Shown here: positions 44,549 through 53,611 of the stretch, in pieces
Numbering within the stretch: the stretch's first letter is position 1
How the letters are laid out: every line of letters begins with the position of its first letter
Assembly: GCF_030268225.1 (NCBI RefSeq)
Contig: NZ_BSQG01000001.1
Location: 1 to 64,000 of the forward strand
DNA: 64,000 nt
Direction: 5' to 3'
From: Nocardiopsis ansamitocini
GTDB lineage: Bacteria; Actinomycetota; Actinomycetes; Streptosporangiales; Streptosporangiaceae
The notes under the pieces: generated by a model
What the model was told of the DNA's origin: nothing
Databases searched by the model: none
The model's input: the letters and a program-made list of their open reading frames with translations, nothing else
Program-made: the position numbers and the translations under genes

Positions 44549-45337
44549 TCAGCGGGACGCCCCGGCCGCCTCACGCACGGCCGCAGCGACGCGCTCGCGC
44601 AGGGAGACGAATCCCTGGTCGGCGCGAGGCCGCTCAAGACGAGGCAGGTCGGAGGACTCGTCGAACACGATCCGCCCCGGCCGGGCGCTCAGGACGATGA
44701 TCCGGGTGCCCAGGTGGACGGCCTCGTCCACATCGTGTGTGATGAACATCAACGTCTTCCCGCTCAGCCGCCACAGGGCGCGCAGCTCCTCCTGCATGCG
44801 TTCGCGGGTGAGCGCGTCCAGCGCACCGAAGGGCTCGTCCATGAGCACGATCGCGGGGTCGGGGGCCAGGGCGCGGGCGATCGCGACCCGCTGGCGCATG
44901 CCTCCGGACAGCTCGTAGGTACGCATACGGGCCGTATCGGCCAACCCCACCAGTTCGAGCTGGCGCATGGCCCGTTCCCGGCGCTCCTTGCGCCCCACCC
45001 CGGTCATGCGCAGCCCGAACTCGACGTTGGCGCGGACGCTGAGCCACGGAAACAGGGTGGGCTGCTGGAAGACGACACCGCGATCGGGCCCCGGTCCGGT
45101 AACCGGCCGCCCGTTGACGGCGACCGCGCCGCGCGCGGGCGGGTGGAACCCCGCGACGATGCGGAGCAGGGTGCTCTTGCCCGAACCGGAGGGGCCGACC
45201 ACCACCAGGTGCTCCCCTTGGGGAAGCCGCACGTCGATGCCCTCCAACGCAGGGACCCACCCGCCACGACCGCGGTACTCGTGGCCCACCGCACGAAGCT
45301 CCAGGGCGGTCGGCGCCGTCTCAGCCTCCCGCGACAC
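44549..45337 (-). CDS. sulfonate/taurine-type ABC transporter ATPase
   Basis: This 262-residue ATPase of the SsuB/TauB group has GPSGSGKSTLLRIVAGF, GVVFQQPTLFPWLSVRANVE, LSGGMRQRVAIARALA and LMDEPFGALDALTRERMQEE. GTG 45337 overlaps the end of the binding-protein gene by 17 bp. Last gene of the SsuD-permease-receptor-ATPase operon. Confidence 0.92.
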   Translation of the reverse strand: MSREAETAPTALELRAVGHEYRGRGGWVPALEGIDVRLPQGEHLVVVGPSGSGKSTLLRIVAGFHPPARGAVAVNGRPVTGPGPDRGVVFQQPTLFPWLSVRANVEFGLRMTGVGRKERRERAMRQLELVGLADTARMRTYELSGGMRQRVAIARALAPDPAIVLMDEPFGALDALTRERMQEELRALWRLSGKTLMFITHDVDEAVHLGTRIIVLSARPGRIVFDESSDLPRLERPRADQGFVSLRERVAAAVREAAGASR

Positions 45338-46367
45338 TCTCGGCCCCCGTGGGAAGAAGCGCCGCCTCGAAAAGGGACCGGTCCGGCGCCGTTTCGATCT
45401 CGCCCTGCTCGGCCAGGAACTCCGCGGTCAGGCCGAGGTACTCGGCGAGGCGACCTGGTTCGCCGCTGGTCCCGAGGTAGTCGGCGGAGGCCTGCTCGGC
45501 CGCGGTGAGAAAGACGAGCTGGTCCACCTGCTCCTCGGCCTGGGCGGGCTCAAGGTTGAGTTCGGCTGCGATGGCCGCCACGGCGGTCTGCTTGTCATCT
45601 CGCAGGAGGGTCACCGCACGGTCCTGTTGGGCGACCCATTCGGCCAGCGCGTCAGGGTAGTCCTCGGCGAACCCGGTGGCAACGACCGCGAGGTCGGCGG
45701 TGACCTTCCCCCGTCGGGCCAGTTCACCACTGGTCACCAGCGCGTGGCCGCCCTCGTCGTAGAGCTGCCCGAGGACCGGGTACCACACGAACGCGGCATC
45801 GACGTCGCCCCGCTGCCAGGCGGCCTGGATGTCGGGCGGCTCCAGGTCGAGGAGTTCCACGTCCCCCACCTCCAGTCCGGCCTCGTCGAGAGCTGCGATG
45901 AGGTGGTAATGGGTGGTGGAGGCGAAGGGCACAGCGACAGTGCGGCCCTCCAGGTCGGCGACGGCGTCGATGCCGTCGACCGCGACGAGCGCCTCGTTGT
46001 CGTCGATGACGTCGTGGATCCACGGCACCTGGTAGCCGATGTCCAGCGGCTGCGACAGCCCGCGGGTCACCGGAGCGCTGCCGGCCAGGGCGATGTCGAG
46101 TTCACCCGCGAGGAAAGCGGTGTTGACGTCTCCACCGGAGTCGAACTTGTTCCAGGTGACCGTGGTGTCGGGCAGCGCCTCCTCCAGCCAGCCCTGGTTC
46201 TTGACGATCAGGTCGCCGTTGGGGATGGACTGGTAGCCGATGCGAAGCTCTCCGGGGATGCCGTCGGCCGGGTCGGCGGCCGGATCGGCACCGCATGCCG
46301 ACCCCAGGAGAAGGGTCGCGGCGAGCGCGGCTGCGAGTGCTGTCCTGGACGTGGGGCGGGGGGACAC
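45321..46367 (-). CDS. taurine/sulfonate-type ABC substrate-binding lipoprotein
   Basis: This 348-residue protein starts at GTG 46367 behind AGGAG. The lipobox LLLGSAC is followed by a TauA-type fold: GELRIGYQSIPNGDLIVKNQ, VTWNKFDSGGDVNTAFLAGE, LDIALAGSAPVTRGLSQP, LEGRTVAVPFASTTHYHLIA and DAAFVWYPVLGQL. It resembles taurine receptors (DIALAGSAP, WYPVL), so taurine or a similar short sulfonate is the likely ligand. Confidence 0.9.
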   Translation of the reverse strand: MSPRPTSRTALAAALAATLLLGSACGADPAADPADGIPGELRIGYQSIPNGDLIVKNQGWLEEALPDTTVTWNKFDSGGDVNTAFLAGELDIALAGSAPVTRGLSQPLDIGYQVPWIHDVIDDNEALVAVDGIDAVADLEGRTVAVPFASTTHYHLIAALDEAGLEVGDVELLDLEPPDIQAAWQRGDVDAAFVWYPVLGQLYDEGGHALVTSGELARRGKVTADLAVVATGFAEDYPDALAEWVAQQDRAVTLLRDDKQTAVAAIAAELNLEPAQAEEQVDQLVFLTAAEQASADYLGTSGEPGRLAEYLGLTAEFLAEQGEIETAPDRSLFEAALLPTGAESVAGG

Positions 46368-46449
46368 GGGCGACTCCTGATGGGCGGGGAGCACGGACGG
46401 GCGGAAACGAAAGGGCGGGCGCGGGCGCGCGGAGCGCACGGCCACTGGG

Positions 46450-47289
46450 TCAGGTACGCCCCCGCCAGGGGGCGAGGACACGGTCGGCTGACTGGAGGAG
46501 CCAGTCGATGAGGAGTCCGGAGAGCCCGATGACGATGAGGCCGAGGATGACCACGTCGGTCTGGTTGTAGCGCTGGGCCTCGCGGATCATCCCGCCGATG
46601 CCGGGGATGCCGTTGATCGTCTCGGCTGCGACGACGGAGGTGTAGGCCACGCCCACGGCGATGCGCACCCCGGTCATGATCTCGGGGAGGGCATAGGGAA
46701 GGACGACCCGGACCGGGAGCTGCCAGGACCGGGCCCCCAGCGAGCGGGCGGCGTTGAGGTAGTCGGGGGCGACGCCGCGCACGGCATCGGCGGTGGCGAC
46801 CGCCACCGGTGGCAGGGACGCGATGACGAGCAACCAGATCTTGGGTTCCTCGCCGATGCCGAACCAGATGACGAGCAGGCTCAGGTAGGCCAAGGGCGGC
46901 AGGGTGCGCACGAAGGTGATGAAGGGCCCCAGGACGGCGCGAGCGGCCGGGACGAGCCCGACGAGCAGGCCCAGCACGATACCGCCCACCGTGCCGTACC
47001 CACTGCCGAGAAGGATGCGCCCCAGACTGGTGAGCAGATGCCCCTGCACCGTGGAACCGCTGTAGCCGACGGTGGCCGTGGTCACCAGTTGCGCCCAGAC
47101 GGCACCGGGAGAGGGCAGGCTGACGGGCGGCCAGATCCCCGCGCGCGCCACCGCCCACCAGAGCAGCAGGAAGCCGCCGACGGACAGGGCGCGCAGACCG
47201 ATCGACCCCGCGGCCTCGGGTATGCGAAACCGCGTCGGCCGGTCGTCGGCCTCGGTGTCGCGGGGAGGGGTCCGCGTGGTGGTGCTCAT
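46450..47289 (-). CDS. sulfonate/taurine-type ABC transporter permease
   Basis: This 279-residue permease of the SsuC/TauC class has [40 protein letters not shown] and the EAA loop [39 protein letters not shown], ending [12 protein letters not shown] 47289 overlaps the distal stop of the SsuD-like frame as ATGA, which shows that this gene was once coupled to the full-length upstream reading frame. Confidence 0.92.
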   Translation of the reverse strand: MSTTTRTPPRDTEADDRPTRFRIPEAAGSIGLRALSVGGFLLLWWAVARAGIWPPVSLPSPGAVWAQLVTTATVGYSGSTVQGHLLTSLGRILLGSGYGTVGGIVLGLLVGLVPAARAVLGPFITFVRTLPPLAYLSLLVIWFGIGEEPKIWLLVIASLPPVAVATADAVRGVAPDYLNAARSLGARSWQLPVRVVLPYALPEIMTGVRIAVGVAYTSVVAAETINGIPGIGGMIREAQRYNQTDVVILGLIVIGLSGLLIDWLLQSADRVLAPWRGRT

Positions 47290-48380
47290 GCCGTGGCCGC
47301 CGGAAGGGCGGCCGTCAGGCGCGGCAGGACGTACTCGCCGACCCGGTACGCCTCTTCCAGGTGCGGCCACCCCGAGAGGACGAACTCCTCTATACCGAGT
47401 CACCGGTACTCCTGGAGGCGGCGGGCCACCTCGTCGTAGTCGCCGACCAGTGCGGTCCCGGCCCCCTCGCGGACCAGACCCACACCGGCCCACAGGTTCG
47501 GCGCGACCTCCAGGGCGCGGGGGGAACCGCCGTGGAGCGCGGCCATCCGCGCCTGTCCGACGGATTCCATCCGCGCGTAGTAGTGCTGCATGGCCTCGAT
47601 CCGGGCGGGGTCCATCCCTGACAGCAGCCGGTCGGCCTCGCGCCATGCCTCGGCCGAGGTGTCCCGGGCGATGACGTGCAGCCTGATACCCAAGCGCACG
47701 CTGCGCCCCTGCCCGGCGGCCAGGGAGCGGACCCGTTCGATCCTCTCCGCGATCATCGCGGGCGGCTCGCCCCACATGAGGTAGGTGTCGGCGCGGGCGC
47801 TGGCCACCCGTTCCGCGGGGGCCGAGGCCCCGCCGAAATAGATCTCGGGTGCGGGGTCCAACGGATCGGTGGGCCCCGCGTCCTGCACCCGGTAGTGCCT
47901 ACCGGTGAAGTCGAAGCGCTCACCGGAGAAGGAGCGGCGCAGGACGTCGAGGAACTCGTCGGTGCGGGCGTAGCGGTCGTCGTGGCCGAGGAAGTCGCCG
48001 TAGGCGCGCTGCTCGACCGGGTCTCCCCCGGTGACCACGTTGAGCAGCAGCCGGTCGCCCGAGATCTCCTGGAAGGCGCGCGCCTGCTGGGCGGCCAGGG
48101 TCGGCAGGACGAAGCCGGGGCGAAACGCCACCAAGAACTTGAGGCGGTCGGTGTGCTGGGTCAGCGCGGCGCAGGTGATCCAGGGGTCAGGGCAGCCCGA
48201 GCCCGTCGGGGTGAGGACTCCGGTGAACCCGGTGGCCTCGGCTGCGCGGGCCACCTGGGCGAGGTAGCCGAGCGTGGCGGGGCGCGTGGGCGAGGTGACG
48301 CCGCCCGTCCCCAGACGGATGGTGGAGTTGCGGACCGCGTGGCCGTCTCCCGTCGTGGGCAGGAACCAGTGGAAGCGCAT
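47286..48380 (-). pseudogene. ssuD: SsuD-like alkanesulfonate monooxygenase with premature TGA
   Basis: ATG 48380 (MRFHWFLPTTGDG) opens an SsuD frame: TGFTGVLTPTGSGCPDPWI, FLVAFRPGFVLPTLAAQQ, RLLLNVVTGGDPVEQRAYGD and EIYFGGASAPAERVA. The frame meets TGA at 47400-47402, but the same frame continues in perfect family register as [28 protein letters not shown] to the stop at 47286. The intact paralogue at 57946 has Arg here (EYHRLGITEFVLSG), so one CGA-to-TGA change explains it. The protein made would be 326 instead of 364 residues, lacking the final helix region. Possibly inactive; a sequencing error is the alternative. Confidence 0.8.
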
Positions 48381-48436
48381 GCGGGCCCACCTTTCGCGCG
48401 GGTGTTCCGGAGCCACGGATCAAAGTACACTATACA

Positions 48437-48446
48437 AGTAGGAAAA
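48437..48446 (-). promoter_or_regulatory. TTTTCCTACT motif upstream of the SsuD-like operon
   Basis: On the minus strand ATCTTTTCCTACTTGTATAG lies about 60 bp before the SsuD-like start, in an AT-rich island within very GC-rich sequence, and matches the element at 44472-44481 over ten bases. Confidence 0.55.
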
Positions 48447-48655
48447 GATAAGAAAAAGCGGCACCGACCGGGTGGGCACCATCCCCGGCGCCAGGGTGCG
48501 CCTCTGCCCTCCGTACGCCCGGCGGCCCCCGGCGGCCTCGCCGAACCGGCCCGCCGACCGCGCGCTCGGCCCTCCGCCGGCCTCGGCCCGGACCGGATCC
48601 ACCCGAACGCCGGCCCCGAGGGCCGGCGGCTTCACCGGTCGTCCCGACCCGATAC

Positions 48656-49774
48656 TCAGCCGCGGAGGAGCGGCAGGACCTCCTCCCCCACCCTGTGCGC
48701 CTCCTCCAGGTGCGGGACACCGGCCAGGATGAAGGAGTCGACGCCAAGGGCGATCAGTTCGTCGAGGCGTTCGGCGACCTGCTGGTAACTGCCGACCAGC
48801 CCGAAGGCCGGGCCCCCGCGCAGCAGTCCGAAACCACCCCACACGTTGGGCGCGACCTCCAGGTCGCGGTAACCGTTGACGGGCCCGCCGAGGAAGGCGC
48901 GGCTACGGGCCGCCCCTACCGAGTCCCCCGATCGACCCGCCCGCAGCGCCGCGGTGTCGGCGGCCTCGAAACCGCGCCGGACCTCCGCCCAGGCCGCTTC
49001 CTCGGTCGCCCGCGCGACCACCTCCGCCCGGACGGCGAAACGGTGGGTGCGTCCGGTGGCGGCGCTGTGTGCGCGCACGGCCGCGAACTTCTCGGCCAGC
49101 GCCCCGAAGGGCTCCAACCAGGACAGGTAGTAGTCGGCGTGCCGACCGGCCGCGTCGATCGCCGCGGGCGAGGAGCCCGAGAAGTAGACCTCCGGGAACT
49201 CCTGGGCGGCCAGCGCGTCGGGCAGCGCACCGCCCTCGACCCGGTAGAAGCGCCCGTCGAAGTCGAAGGGCCGCTCCTGCCACACTCCCCGGTGCACCCG
49301 GAGGAACTCCTGGGTGCGCGCATAGCGGTCGTCGTGGGCGACCTCGTCGCCCCACCACAGCTGCGCGGGACCGCCCCCGCCGGTGATCACGTTGTAGACG
49401 ACACGGCCGTGCGAGGCGCGTTGGAGGGTGGCCGCCATCCGGGCGGCGTGCACGGGGTTGAGGAAGCCCGGCTGGAAGGCGACCATGAACCGGAAGGTGC
49501 GGGTCTCGCGGGCGAGCATCGCGGCCGCGGCCCAGGGATCGTCGGTGAAGGGGAAGGAGGGCATGAGCCCGCCGTAGAACCCGGCCGATTCCGCTGCACG
49601 CGCGACATCGGCCATGTGCTCGATGTAGGCGTAGCCGTCGGGCGCGCCGCCCCGCAGTGCCGGAGTGATGCTCCCGGCGACGTGCGGAGCCCAGTCGCCG
49701 CGGCTCTCGGCGCGCTCGCGCAGCGACCGCTGGTCGCCGTGCATACCGATGCGCCAGTAGAAGTCAACGGACAC
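48656..49774 (-). CDS. LLM-class flavin-dependent monooxygenase (SsuD-related)
   Basis: This 372-residue protein starts at GTG 49774 (VSVDFYWRIGMHGDQ), overlapping the preceding gene by 11 bp. SsuD-type segments are GFYGGLMPSFPFTDDPWAA, FMVAFQPGFLNPVHAARMA, GRVVYNVITGGGGPAQLWW, EVYFSGSSPAAIDAA and SFILAGVPHLEEAHRVGEEV. Substrate unknown. As the last gene of the long operon with the desulfinase homologue, it may oxidise the imported sulfonate or sulfone. Confidence 0.87.
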   Translation of the reverse strand: MSVDFYWRIGMHGDQRSLRERAESRGDWAPHVAGSITPALRGGAPDGYAYIEHMADVARAAESAGFYGGLMPSFPFTDDPWAAAAMLARETRTFRFMVAFQPGFLNPVHAARMAATLQRASHGRVVYNVITGGGGPAQLWWGDEVAHDDRYARTQEFLRVHRGVWQERPFDFDGRFYRVEGGALPDALAAQEFPEVYFSGSSPAAIDAAGRHADYYLSWLEPFGALAEKFAAVRAHSAATGRTHRFAVRAEVVARATEEAAWAEVRRGFEAADTAALRAGRSGDSVGAARSRAFLGGPVNGYRDLEVAPNVWGGFGLLRGGPAFGLVGSYQQVAERLDELIALGVDSFILAGVPHLEEAHRVGEEVLPLLRG

Positions 49775-50726
49775 GGGCCTGCTCCTGCTCTGCCAGGGCG
49801 GGCAGCAGCCGCTCGCCCAACCGGTAGGCCTCGGGGAGCGCGGGGAGCGCCTCGACCGAGAAGGTGCGCACTCCCCGGCGCGCGTAGTCGTCAAAAAGGG
49901 CCGCGACGTCGTCGTACGAACCGACCAGTCCGCTGGGCAGGGTGTGCCCCAGGCCCGCGAAGCCCTCCCAGTGCGGCCCCGCATCGCTCCCGGCATCGGC
50001 GCGCGCCTCCGCCGTGTCGTCGCGGGCCAGGACCGACAGCTCGACCCCAAGCTCGACGTCGCGTCCCCACCGCGCGGAGCGGCCGGCGAGCTCGGCGCGT
50101 ACCGCCTTGATGTCGTCGGCCGGGCCCAGCAGGTGCACGTCGGCGTGGCGGGCCGACAGTTCGAGCGCCTCCTCGCCGGTGCCCGAGAGGTAGACGCGGG
50201 GAAACGCCCACCCGGTGAGCGGCGCGTCGAAACCGCCCTCCAGCACCCGGTAGAAGCGGCCCTCGAAGGAGAAGGGGCGGCGGGTCCACACGCCCTTGGC
50301 AGCGGTGAGGAACTCGTCGGCCCGCCGGTAACGGTCGGGACCGCTCAAAAAGTCGCCCTGGGCTGCGTGTTCGGCCGCGTCGCCGTCCAACGCCGGCCGC
50401 CACCCCAGCCGCTGGGCCGAGAAGCGCTGGAGGGTGACCGCCATCTTGGCCGCGTAGACGGGGGTGGCGAAGCCGGGGTGGAACTCTGCGACGACACGCA
50501 GATGACGGCTGTGGCGCAGGAGCCCCGCGGCCACCGTCCAGGACTCCTCCCCCAGGGGGTCGTGCGGGACGAGCACGCCGCCCAGGCCGGCCGTCTCGGC
50601 CGCACGCCCGGTCTGGAACAGGCGTTCCAGCGGACCGTAGTGGTCGGCACGCACGTCACGGGGCACCGGCCCGAGGCCGGTCGGGGGCCCGTGACGGGTG
50701 GGCAGTCTCAGGAGCAGTTCGGTCAT
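49764..50726 (-). CDS. divergent LLM-class flavin-dependent monooxygenase
   Basis: This 320-residue protein is SsuD-like but more divergent and shorter: GLGGVLVPHDPLGEESWTVA, VVAEFHPGFATPVYAAKMAV, GDFLSGPDRYRRADEFLTA, RVYLSGTGEEALELSA, and an end FSVEALPALPEAYRLGERL. The NVVTGG motif normally present is replaced by LGWRPALDGDAAEH, which could change flavin or substrate binding. ATG 50726. Partner of the next LLM in the same operon; they may form a heteromeric pair. Confidence 0.8.
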   Translation of the reverse strand: MTELLLRLPTRHGPPTGLGPVPRDVRADHYGPLERLFQTGRAAETAGLGGVLVPHDPLGEESWTVAAGLLRHSRHLRVVAEFHPGFATPVYAAKMAVTLQRFSAQRLGWRPALDGDAAEHAAQGDFLSGPDRYRRADEFLTAAKGVWTRRPFSFEGRFYRVLEGGFDAPLTGWAFPRVYLSGTGEEALELSARHADVHLLGPADDIKAVRAELAGRSARWGRDVELGVELSVLARDDTAEARADAGSDAGPHWEGFAGLGHTLPSGLVGSYDDVAALFDDYARRGVRTFSVEALPALPEAYRLGERLLPALAEQEQARVR

Positions 50727-50790
50727 ACGGGGATCCTCGGTCGAAAGTGGGGGTCGGGGACGGGCGCCGTCAGCACCCGTCCCCGGCGGG

Positions 50791-51735
50791 TCAGCGCGCG
50801 TCGGGGTCCGGAAGCGGCGGGACGAGGGCGTTGACGTCCGCCAGCACGGCCGAGGCGACGTCGGCCTCGCGCGACAGCAGGCCGCTGGCGAAGAGCAGGT
50901 CGGCCGCGCGCTGCTGCTCGGCGACGAACTCCCCGGTCACGGGAAGAAGGCCGAAGGGCCTGGTACGCAGGGCGTGCTCCCAGGCGTCCAGGTCGGTGTC
51001 GAGCCCTCCGCGTTGCCGGGCGTCCGCGACGAAGAGGGCAGCGGCCTCGCGCGGGTTGTCGCGAATCCAGGCGTCGGACTCCTGCAGGGCGGCGATGATC
51101 GCGGCCAGCTCCTCGGAGCGGTTCTCGGCGAAGTCGCGACGGGTGAACCACAGCGAACGGTGGCTGAACAGGCCGTCGGTGGCGACGAGATCACGGGTGG
51201 AGACCTGCGCTTCCACCGCGCTCAGGCCGGGGTAGGCCCCCACCCACGCGTCGACGGCACCGCTCAGGAACTCCTCGGCTGCGTTGACTCCGGTGTCCAC
51301 GGGGATGATGTCGCCCCAGCCCAGCCCTGCGCGCTCCAGTGCGAACAGCAGCAGGGTGGTCTGCCAGGAGCCGTGCGCGATACCGACGGTGCGACCCCGC
51401 AGATCGGCGATTTCCTTGATGTCGGAGTCGGCCTTGACCAGCAACCTGCCATTCTCGTGGCGGGGACCCGAGATCGCGACGTAGACCACGTCGTGCCCCT
51501 GGCCCTGGGCGGTGATGGGCGGGGTGAAACCGGTGCCGATGAAGTCGTAACCGCCGTCGAAGAGGCGGTCCGCGTGCACGGTGGGCAGCCCTTCGGTGGG
51601 GGCGGGACGCTGTCCCTGCGGGAGGTCGCGCAGGTCCACCCACTCGACGTCGGGCAGCCTGCGCTCCAGGATGCCCCGGTGGCGTAGGACGAACAGCGAG
51701 TTGTTGTGCGGGAAGTAACCGACCTTGGTGCTCAT
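50791..51735 (-). CDS. substrate-binding-protein-fold protein without signal peptide
   Basis: This 314-residue protein has the TauA/NMT1 fold (MSTKVGYFPHNNSLFVLRHR, GGYDFIGTGFTPPITAQGQG, IADLRGRTVGIAHGSWQTT, DAWVGAYPGLSAVE). It begins directly with the first beta strand; no signal peptide or lipobox precedes ATG 51735 in frame. A cytosolic location is therefore likely. The operon already contains a proper lipoprotein receptor (54519). By analogy with the neighbouring DszB homologue, it may be an enzyme or a cytosolic binding protein. It lacks the DszB-type cysteine (PHNN in place of CPVP). Confidence 0.75.
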   Translation of the reverse strand: MSTKVGYFPHNNSLFVLRHRGILERRLPDVEWVDLRDLPQGQRPAPTEGLPTVHADRLFDGGYDFIGTGFTPPITAQGQGHDVVYVAISGPRHENGRLLVKADSDIKEIADLRGRTVGIAHGSWQTTLLLFALERAGLGWGDIIPVDTGVNAAEEFLSGAVDAWVGAYPGLSAVEAQVSTRDLVATDGLFSHRSLWFTRRDFAENRSEELAAIIAALQESDAWIRDNPREAAALFVADARQRGGLDTDLDAWEHALRTRPFGLLPVTGEFVAEQQRAADLLFASGLLSREADVASAVLADVNALVPPLPDPDAR

Positions 51736-51769
51736 GGTGTCTCCGGCTGGTTGGGGGTGGGGACGCGGG

Positions 51770-52813
51770 TCAGGAGGTGGTGCGGGCGAGGATCGCGTGT
51801 GCGGCGGCCAGTGGTTCGTGGGCGGCCCAGGCGTGCACGTCCACGGGAGCGGCGAGGAAGCCGTTGCGGTGCAGGAAGTCCTGCTGGACGGCGAGCAGGC
51901 CCAGGCGTTCGGCGGAGAGGTCGGGGTGCAGACCGGTGTGGAAGCCCTCCGCGTAGGCGGCTGCCACCCCTTGGGCACCCGATCGGGTCTCGGCCGCCAG
52001 GATCCGGCGGACGCGCGCGGGGTTGTCGGCCGCCCAGTCGGCGGCGCGCAGGGTCTGCACCAGGAAGGCGGTGACCAGTTCGGGGCGTTCGGTGAGGATG
52101 CGCTCGTGCACGGTGATGGGGCGCGGGGTGCCGTTGTTGACGCGGAAGCGCCGTTCGGGGGCTGCGTCGAGGTCGATGGCGACGACCGCGCCGAGGGCGG
52201 CTGCCTCCTCCACGGCCCGGGCGCCCTTGACGTAGACGGCGTCGACGGCACCCGCCGCGAGTTCGGCGAGGCCCGGCCAGGAGGCGGCACGGGCATCGGC
52301 GCCCACGGTGGGAGCCAGGTCCGCGGCGACCTCGACCTGTTCGACGTCGTCCAGGGTGTGCCCGGCCAGGGCGAGTGCGCCGGTGAAGCCGTGCAGCGCC
52401 ATGGCGCGTGGAAAGCTGCGGGCGGGACTGTCCGCGTGGGCGGGGACCGCGACGCGTCGGCCCTTGAGGTCGGCGGGCGAGGCGATCCCCGCGCCGGGGA
52501 GAGCGAGCACCGACTGCGCCTCGTCGATCCAGGTCAGACCGATGAGTCGGGTGGGTGCCCCCTCCGATCGGGCGGCCAGGGCCGGTACGTTGCCGCCCTC
52601 GCGGAAAAGGCCGAGGAGGCGGTGGTCGAAGTGGTGGCGGGCGATCTCGGGGGGCGCGTCCTGGAGGATGCCCACGTCCAGCCCCTGTTCGGCGAAGGAC
52701 ACGGCGAGCCAGCCGAGGTTGTGGGCCAGGCCGCTGGCGGTGGGAACGGGGCAGCGGGTGTACCAGATCTTGTCCACGCCGGTGGCGGCGGACGACGGAG
52801 GGGCGGTGGTCAC
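51770..52813 (-). CDS. DszB-family sulfinate desulfinase homologue
   Basis: This 347-residue protein would be annotated as an ABC binding protein but has no signal peptide and carries the DszB active-site pattern. Cys21 in YTRCPVPTASG matches Cys27 of DszB (YSNCPVPNA). His61 and Arg71 in HFDHRLLGLFREGGNVPAL match His60 and Arg70 (HF...RFGGEIPPLL) with identical 10-residue spacing. The C-terminal QQDFLHRNGFLAAPVDVHAW parallels the DszB end. DszB releases sulfite from an aryl sulfinate. In this sulfonate-uptake/LLM operon it probably desulfinates a monooxygenase product. GTG 52813 with AGGAACC upstream. The comparison is from memory. Confidence 0.8.
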   Translation of the reverse strand: MTTAPPSSAATGVDKIWYTRCPVPTASGLAHNLGWLAVSFAEQGLDVGILQDAPPEIARHHFDHRLLGLFREGGNVPALAARSEGAPTRLIGLTWIDEAQSVLALPGAGIASPADLKGRRVAVPAHADSPARSFPRAMALHGFTGALALAGHTLDDVEQVEVAADLAPTVGADARAASWPGLAELAAGAVDAVYVKGARAVEEAAALGAVVAIDLDAAPERRFRVNNGTPRPITVHERILTERPELVTAFLVQTLRAADWAADNPARVRRILAAETRSGAQGVAAAYAEGFHTGLHPDLSAERLGLLAVQQDFLHRNGFLAAPVDVHAWAAHEPLAAAHAILARTTS

Positions 52814-52849
52814 AGGGGTTCCTCCCGTTGGGCGGCGGTGGACTCGGGG

Positions 52850-53611
52850 TCAACGGGTGGAGCTGACCCCGAGTTCACCGAGGAAGTCGCGGCGGTAGTC
52901 CAGTACAGCCGGGTTGTTGCGGTCGCGGGGGTGGTCGAGGACGATCCGGCGGTCGACGGAGAAACGGCCCCGTCGCAGGACCGCCACCCGGTCGGCGAGC
53001 CGGACGGCCTCGTCCACGTCGTGGGTGACCAGGAGGACGGCCGGCCGGTGCCGAGCGCACAGGTCGGCGACCAGATCCTGCATGTGCAGCCGGGTCAGGG
53101 CGTCCAGGGCGGCGAACGGCTCGTCCAGCAGCAGCAGTTCGGGGTCGCGCACCAGGGCCCGGGCGAGGGCCGCGCGCTGGGCCTCCCCGCCGGAGAGGGT
53201 GGCCGGCCAGGCACGTACCTTGTCGGCCAGGCCGACTTCGGCGAGGGCACGCGCTCCGGCAGCGCGGGTAGCGGCTCCCCGGGGCTGGCCGATGGTGACG
53301 TTGGACAGCACCCGGCGGGCCTGGACCAGGCGCGGTTCCTGGTAGACGGTGGTGCGCCTGGCGGGGACAAGCACCTCGCCGCCGTCGGGCGCCTCCAGCC
53401 CGGCCAGGGTGCGCAAGAGGGTGGTCTTGCCCGTGCCGCTGGGGCCGAGCAGGACGAAGAACTCACCGCGCCGGATGTCGAGGTCGACGCCGTCCAGGAC
53501 GGTGGCGGCGCCGTAGGACTTGCGCAGTCCGCGTACGCGCACGGCGAGGTCGGTACCGGGTCGGGTAGCCACGGGTTGCTCCTGACGGGTGGCGGGACGG
53601 TGGGCGGTCAT
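52850..53611 (-). CDS. SsuB-type ABC transporter ATPase
   Basis: This 253-residue ATPase has LLGPSGTGKTTLLRTLAGLE, VYQEPRLVQARRVLSNVTIG (Q-loop), LSGGEAQRAALARALV and LLLLDEPFAALDALTRLHMQ. ATG 53611 overlaps the permease stop as ATGA. It is part of the LLM-receptor-permease-ATPase-desulfinase operon and energises sulfonate-type import. Confidence 0.92.
   Translation of the reverse strand: MTAHRPATRQEQPVATRPGTDLAVRVRGLRKSYGAATVLDGVDLDIRRGEFFVLLGPSGTGKTTLLRTLAGLEAPDGGEVLVPARRTTVYQEPRLVQARRVLSNVTIGQPRGAATRAAGARALAEVGLADKVRAWPATLSGGEAQRAALARALVRDPELLLLDEPFAALDALTRLHMQDLVADLCARHRPAVLLVTHDVDEAVRLADRVAVLRRGRFSVDRRIVLDHPRDRNNPAVLDYRRDFLGELGVSSTR

Noticed and set aside
47400-47402. Selenocysteine read-through at the in-frame TGA of the SsuD-like gene
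   Set aside because: The paralogue has Arg, not Cys, at this position; no SECIS-like hairpin was noticed just after the codon; flavin monooxygenases of this family do not use Sec.
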